Source: Typha latifolia (lineage: Eukaryota; Streptophyta; Magnoliopsida; Poales; Typhaceae). Taken from it: a stretch of 64,000 nucleotides of DNA. The stretch's first letter is position 1. The number at the start of each line of letters is the position of its first letter. The position numbers and the translations under genes were made by a program. The stretch spans positions 3,371,001 through 3,435,000 of the forward strand of contig CM034112.1 in the NCBI GenBank assembly GCA_019914945.1, read 5' to 3'. Shown piece after piece: positions 58,501 through 64,000 of this stretch. The notes beneath the pieces were generated by a model, which did no database searches, was not told where the DNA came from, and was given only the letters and a program-made list of their open reading frames with translations.

Positions 58501-61500
58501 TGGTAGTATGACAAGGTGATGGTGGCGGGGAGGAAGTAGAAGGGAGAAGGTTGTTGGGTGAAGAAATTTCAAGCGGAATCGGTCGAGGTAGGTGATCTCA
58601 GCGATGATACATGTGGAGGATAGGTGGCAGTTGCAAGTGTGGTGGTGGTGGAGTTGCAGTGGAGGATGGTTGTGATGTTGCCAATGTGGGTTTAGAGGGG
58701 GCAACATTTGGGGATCGTGGAGAAGAAAGTGAAGGTGGGCTAGGTGATGGTGAGGTCGGTGGTTAGGTTCAAATGATGGTGATGTGGTTGAGTTAGGTTC
58801 AAAATTGGTGTTGGGTTCAAAGGAATGATCATATGAGCTTATGGGATCTGTATCATATCCCCTTAATGGGCTTTCTATTTAGATCAAAAGAAAGGATAGA
58901 GAATAGGTATTATTTGGAGAATAAGGAAAAATATCTTCTTTAAAATGGAAATCTCTACTTGTGAAAAATATTTTTGTTAAATGGAAGGTGTAGCTCAGTA
59001 GTTAAATTTATAAGAGGTATGGACGTTTGTGGCATAAGACAAGCAACCAAAAACTCATAGATAGGAAAAAGTATGAGGTTTTGAGTAAAAAAGCTCAAAT
59101 GGTGTCTTGTCAACTAGAATTGTGGAAGATAACCAATTAATGATGTGTACAGCAGTAAGAGCACATTCTCCCCAAAATTAGGAAGGAAGATTAGCTTGAA
59201 ATTTTAATGCTCTTGCTACTTGGAGAATGCGACGGTGGTTGCATTCCATAACCCCATTTTGTTGAGGTTTGTAGACGCAAGAATGTTGAAAAAGAACACC
59301 GTTATCTTAAAAAAAAGAGCGAAGAGAGATAAATTCACCACCATTATCACTTCGAATAGTTTTGGTGCGAGTTTCAAATTGAGTAGAAACATAACTAAAA
59401 AAACGTTTTAAAAGCAGTTATGTTTCATCTTTATGTCGCATTAAAAATATCCAAGTAAAATGTGAAAAATCATCGACAATGGTGAAAAAATAATGAGAAC
59501 CAGAAAGTGAAGGATGTCGATAGTGACCCCAATAACATCAAATGATTTTAGAGAAAGTATTATTGACATTGAAGGGTAAATGACTTTGTTTGGCAAGTGG
59601 ACAAATAGAGCAAGCTTTATTGGAATTAGTAGAAAAATTTAAGAAATTTTGGGCAATAAAATTCAAGCGGGAAGATGATACATGCCCTAAGCGGTTGTGC
59701 CAAAGGTTGGTAGGTGAGATGGTGAGATTGCATGTTGGTTGGGTCAAGTATGTGGCTTGTTTAGTGATAGACTTTCCTGCTCCTAATGCCACCAAATAAT
59801 AGAGTACGTCATGATTCATCCAAATCAATCATCTTCCTTGTATCCAGATCCTGCAAAATACACTAATAAGGGGAAAATGTCACTGAACAATTTAAGCTTC
59901 TTATCAATCGCCCCTTTAACAACAAATTAACTTTGAATGTAGGAATAGATAACACATCATACAATTTATAGACAGAATTCAAGGGCATGGATCCTTTAGC
60001 AATAGTTTTGGCCTTCTCTCCACTAGGTAATAATACGGGTGACAACGAGCAACCTTTGTCTTTATACAGTATTTTTGATGATGAGGTGATATGATTTGTT
60101 GCACCACAATTGATAATCCAATTTCGAAGAGCTAATTGGGACAAACCTAATTTTGTGACTGCATTTGCCTTAGGATTAGGGGCACCTTCTGTCCGATTAT
60201 TAAGAAGTTCCATAATCTATTTTAATTGGGCCTCTATAAATATTGTGTTAGGCCCACCTTCTTCATAGCTCGCCTGATTGATTGTAGAGTAATTGTGCTA
60301 AGCAAAATGTGAGCCCGAATTGGACTTGGCCTTTGGATGGGAGGTAGGCATGTAATTTATAACACTTTTGGACCCGATGTCCATCAGCATCACAATAGGT
60401 GCAAGTAGGTCGCACCTTTCCAGAACCGGGTCTATTACATCGGTGATTAGAATCAGGATTGCTCCTCTCGTTCTTCCCTGGTGCCGGCAGATGAAGCTTG
60501 CGGACGTCCATGGTAGCAACCGAGGTCGACTCGGTGGAGGAGGAAGCAACTCCTAGATGGCGTTGTTTCTCCTCTTGAGCAACGATGGAGTTTGCTTTGC
60601 AGACCGAAGGAGAAGGTTTCATCAGGAGGATCGGCCACGGAACACTGTAAGATTCATTCAAACCTATTAGCAATTGCATTATCTTTTGTTGCTCTGATTG
60701 TAATGTTTCACAATACATTCCTAGCTCGTCCCATAGGGTTTTCAACCAGGTGTAATAAGTGGAGACAGAGGTGATTTTCTGTTTGTGGAGGGCGATGTCT
60801 CGTTGGATCTCAAAGATGCGGGCTAGATTGCCTTAAGAGAATTGAGTGTCGAGGTCCTCCCAAACTTCTCTAGCAGTGGAATAAAAATTCACACTGTCAG
60901 CAATTTCTGGATCACAGGTGTTGACTATCCAAGAATGGATAATGTCATTGCATCTTGACCAAATAGCGTGACCTTCAGGATCATTTGCTTCTGAAGGAGC
61001 TGAGATAGACCCATCAATGAATCCGAGCTTGTTTCTTGTATTCAAGGCTCAAATCATGGATCTTTTCCAACCGGAGTAGTTATCTCCATTGAGGGGTTTA
61101 GAAACGAGAACTAATCTGAAATGATCGGAATGATGGATGAAGTAAGGATTGGAGAGGTCAGCAAGGGATTCCTTTTCCTATCTTTGATGGATCTAATAGA
61201 ACAACACCTTGGGAAGAAGAATGATCATCTTCAGCCATTGAGGGTAATCAAGGTTTTGGTGGATTAGAGTATGGCTGCAATAGAACTTGGTTGCTAGGGT
61301 TCTAGCTCTGATACCATGTAAAAGGGAAAAATTAAATAGAATGAGGTGATTGTATATTTTATTAAGATGAATTGAGTACATAAATAGGATGAGATTATAA
61401 CAATCTCTCCTACAATTAGCCTTATCTATCCAACAGATTAGGATAGAGCTGCTATCTACAAGGAAAGTAAATAACAAAAAGATAATAACAGATTAACCAA

Positions 61501-63608
61501 ATCAATAACAATAGTAACAAAATCTAATTTCGATATTTCTTTCCAACACTATTGATGATGTTATTGTTATGATTCTGTATTTGAGATGGCTTTTGGGTGA
61601 CTAAGGTCATTTGGAGGTATATCTTATAGTTTCATGTATTATTTTCACTTGAAATTGGAACTTTCGAACATGAAGCCTGTATTTACTCACTAATCTTGGT
61701 GCAGTCTTTCCTCTCCCTTCTGTGATCCTTTGTTGTCTTGTTGCTGAGTGTCTTTTTTCCCTCTCCGCTGTCTCTTCCGAAGCTCTGCTTTCAGATTTCC
61801 AGATATGAAATCTAGTTCAGATTTCATATCTGAATTTCCAAATCAGATTGCATGTAATGATTTTCTGCTCAAGTTGCAGATAGGATCTCCAAATTTTATT
61901 TCCTATCTGAAAATCGAACTTCCATTTTAGGTTGTCAATTTTCATGTTAGAGGATCAATTGTGCAACAGTAAAGGACTTTAGATATGATTATCAGAACTT
62001 TGGAGCTTCTTCACTGTTGGTTAGCCAATTGGTAACTTCATTCTGGAAGTTGAATAGGAATTGCTATCATATTGTTTTGTTGTTTACTGGTTTTTTCATC
62101 CCTATTACCTTGATATCCATCGTGCTATCACATATTTACTAGATTTGTTATCTGATTGAATTTTTGTGGTCTGCTTATATAACACATAGTTTTCTGTAGG
62201 TACTCTGAAGATCATTATTTGATTAATTTGCCTATGTTTTTATATACAGGATTTTTACTAGCCTATCGGCTTAGGTCATTTGTGTGTTTAAAATCATCCT
62301 GCGTCAGATTAGCTATTGTTGTGAAATGCCTGAAATCAATGCATGTAGAAAGGAACACACTTTTTACTCTCAATGCCGCAACATGGATAGCCTAAGCCTA
62401 AAAAGGAATATTTGCTTACATGTTCTTCTCTTACAAAGTTGCCATTCCTTTTGCTAATAAATAATTACCATCTAATGACTGAATTCTGTACATCTACATA
62501 ATATTTATGATCGTGAAATTCTTCTTTTATGCTAATTATTATATTCAAACAATGATTTATGTTAGATATAGCATCCGTCGAATCTTCCCAACCAGTTAGT
62601 GAATCCAACTCTAGCAACAATAACACAGAGGTAAATTATGCTTTTCTCTTCATTTCTGTACTACATGATAGATTCTGCATGCTTTTGTTCGCCCCAGCTT
62701 TGCATATCTGAACTCGAGTATGTGGTTGCTGATGTGTAGGTGACAGAGGAAGACAACATTGAACCGGATAATATGACATATGAGGTGCGTTTAATGTGCA
62801 TGAGAAGCATAGTACAAGTGATCTTATCTCAAACATGAAATAATATCCTATCAATCATCAGCTCTCACTGTTTGTATTTGTGTTGAACTTAAAACTGTTC
62901 GAATTTTCTATTAAAGATATGATATACATTGTTGGTTCATTACTAACAGCTTAAGTTTTGGGTCAATTAGTAATCTAACATAACTAATATACAATAACCG
63001 GGGAAGAAATATTTCTCTCTTTTCTATATCTCATTTTAGTATCTTTCTACTTTTATCATGGTATTCTCATTCTAAAAAAAAATTTATGCTTCATTGTGGA
63101 AGTTATATTTGTTGGAGCTCAAGCATACCATGTATAACCAGACCTATCAATAGCAGCCTTGCCATGGCTGATATGGCGCTTTTCTTTGATGAGAAATTAA
63201 AAAGAGTTCATTTATTTCATAGAGGCATCTGATATAGAAAAAGCAAATGTATTTTAAGGTTGAAGGTAGAGCACTCTGGACTCTTGATACTTGTTTGTGG
63301 TAATGTGAATTTACTGTTGGCACTTTATAATTTGGGCCAGCAAGTGACAGACAACATTTGTCTCTAGGAAGATTATTGAATCGATGTTCTCTACTTTTCT
63401 AGTTACATCATTTGATTATTTAAATGTAAATAGCATATTATGTATGCCTCTCATCTCAGTTATTTTTCTTTTCCTGTATTTAGCAATTGCAATCATTAGG
63501 AGAAGAAATTGGAATTGAAAGCAGAGGTTTATCTGATGAGATTATCTCCTATTTGCATACTTCAAAGTACAATCCAGACTTCTCATCAAGGGAAGAGAAT
63601 CATGAAGA
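52576..63608 (+). CDS. BB: BIG BROTHER-like E3 ubiquitin ligase, 3'-partial
   Basis: Exons: 52576-52722, 56630-56828, 62572-62630 (or starting 62566), 62740-62784 and 63484-63608, with compatible phases. The gene runs past the window. Family motifs are [46 protein letters not shown], then the hallmark [20 protein letters not shown] with [16 protein letters not shown]. In BIG BROTHER and relatives this hallmark lies just before the C-terminal RING-H2 domain, which recruits E2 enzymes and limits organ growth. Here the last visible exon ends HEE at donor GTATGC (63609), exactly where the RING begins in relatives, so the catalytic part must lie beyond 64000. An acceptor at 52549 suggests an intron in the 5' UTR. 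Two large introns carry the LTR at 53700 and the copia at 57030. Confidence 0.85.
53700..55938. mobile_element. Solo-LTR-like element, 2.24 kb, with 5-bp duplication
   Basis: It begins TGTCACGACCC and ends TTCTGACA, giving terminal TGTCA/TGACA. AGAAT flanks it at 53695-53699 and 55939-55943. No coding domain was found: the GC-rich frames around 55044-55575 are low-complexity GA/CT and Gly/Arg-rich shadows. The TG...CA ends plus a 5-bp duplication fit a solo LTR left by recombination between the LTRs of a large element. Decayed relatives lie at 19450-19980 and 21440-24385. Confidence 0.7.
61305..61316 (-). other. Primer-binding site of the 3'-truncated copia
   Basis: TGGTATCAGAGC on the - strand, an exact initiator-Met tRNA complement, directly after the LTR end TTTACA. 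Confidence 0.85.
61317..61548 (-). repeat. 5' LTR of the 3'-truncated copia
   Basis: 232 bp. On the - strand it begins TGTTGGAAAG and ends TTTTACA, next to the primer site. No second copy is in the window. Confidence 0.75.
62912..62990 (+). mobile_element. TRIM/SMART-like solo terminal repeat
   Basis: A single copy of the terminal repeat seen at 1101-1174: ATGATATACATTGTTGGTTC, AACAGCTTAAGTTTTGGGTC and AATCTAACA. It is followed by a remnant of the primer-site region. Confidence 0.55.
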
Positions 63609-64000
63609 GTATGCTACTTTGTTCAGATATATCTATTTTATTAGCAATGTAGGCTACTGCATGATAGACAACAGTACCTTTGTTCAGTTGATTTATGTAT
63701 GTCATCTAAAGTTAAACTATTTATGATGAAATATGATTTAATCACTGTTAAATCTTATTTTGACTGAAACTAGTTGACATAGAAGCCTCTACACTTAAAA
63801 CTGGTCTTGCAAATGCTCGACAAAAATAGTCATTTTCTTGCTCCATAATCCTATATAATAGCCTGTTCTTGATATGAAAAGAAAATACCGAAGAAGCCAA
63901 GTTAAATGCTCAACAAAATAAGTTCTAAGTGCTTATGTTGCTGCTAATTTTCTTCATCCTTTAGATAAAGAGTCTTTTTATCTCTCCTCTGCATGTAGAT

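Larger units (their letters stand above)
57030..61548 (-). mobile_element. Ty1-copia retrotransposon, 3'-truncated, degenerate
   Basis: The 5' LTR (61317-61548) and primer site are present on the right. On the - strand follow gag (ATG near 61238; [20 protein letters not shown]; knuckle [14 protein letters not shown]), protease ([15 protein letters not shown], where active DSG has become NCG) and integrase ([31 protein letters not shown]). RT has [14 protein letters not shown], and partial RNase H has [13 protein letters not shown]. The sequence stops matching copia near 57030, inside RNase H. The end of pol, the polypurine tract and the 3' LTR are missing. It lies antisense in the intron 56829-62571 of the BIG BROTHER-like gene. 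Confidence 0.88.

Noticed and set aside
58985..59030. GGTGTAGCTCAGTAGTTAAA, another tRNA-like A box
   Set aside because: Inside the copia element, with no B box at the right distance.

Overview
The window is plant nuclear DNA. It shows multi-exon genes with GT-AG introns, AT-rich spacers, Ty1-copia, Ty3-gypsy, LINE and hAT-like relics, and CT/TA microsatellites. The encoded proteins are plant families (HAP2/GCS1, PUX, GRAS, BIG BROTHER). They fit a non-grass monocot, perhaps a palm. That placement is an impression from remembered protein similarity, not a test.

Layout. (1) From below 1 to 28758, + strand: the 3' part of HAP2/GCS1, the gamete-fusion protein. Fourteen exons join in one open frame of about 590 codons; the N-terminal exons (roughly 170 residues) lie left of the window. 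Its introns hold a gypsy relic, a 290-bp TRIM-like element, a truncated copia, a 4.8-kb copia with both LTRs and a 5-bp duplication, at least four copies of a non-autonomous hAT-like family, and several inverted repeats. (2) 30224-41256, + strand: a complete PUX8-type UBX-domain protein in 11 exons (613 residues), with a LINE relic and a short mitochondrial rpl16-like fragment in its last intron. (3) 43051-43317, - strand: a frameshifted lipid-transfer-protein-like gene behind a TATA box. (4) 43578-44581: a 1-kb inverted-repeat element. (5) About 45456-46733, + strand: a GRAS protein of the SCL28/DLT type whose N-terminus is short or unresolved. (6) 46734-51660: an intergenic stretch with tandem repeats. 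(7) 52576 to beyond 64000, + strand: a BIG BROTHER-like RING E3 ligase gene cut before its RING domain. Its introns hold a 2.24-kb solo-LTR-like element with a 5-bp duplication and a 3'-truncated copia.

How the genes relate. They are independently transcribed plant genes, not an operon. PUX8 (a CDC48 adaptor with ubiquitin-interacting motifs) and the BIG BROTHER-like ligase both belong to the ubiquitin system. SCL28/DLT and BIG BROTHER families are both known organ-size regulators, but nothing in the sequence shows they work together here.

I found no wholly new biological system. The most informative content is structural: an intact fertilisation gene swollen by nested transposons, a small hAT family defined here by its 8-bp target duplications, a miniature LTR element, and a GRAS gene that seems to lack its usual N-terminal region. 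All exon borders were read by eye from splice signals, phase and remembered homologues; none has been checked against transcripts.
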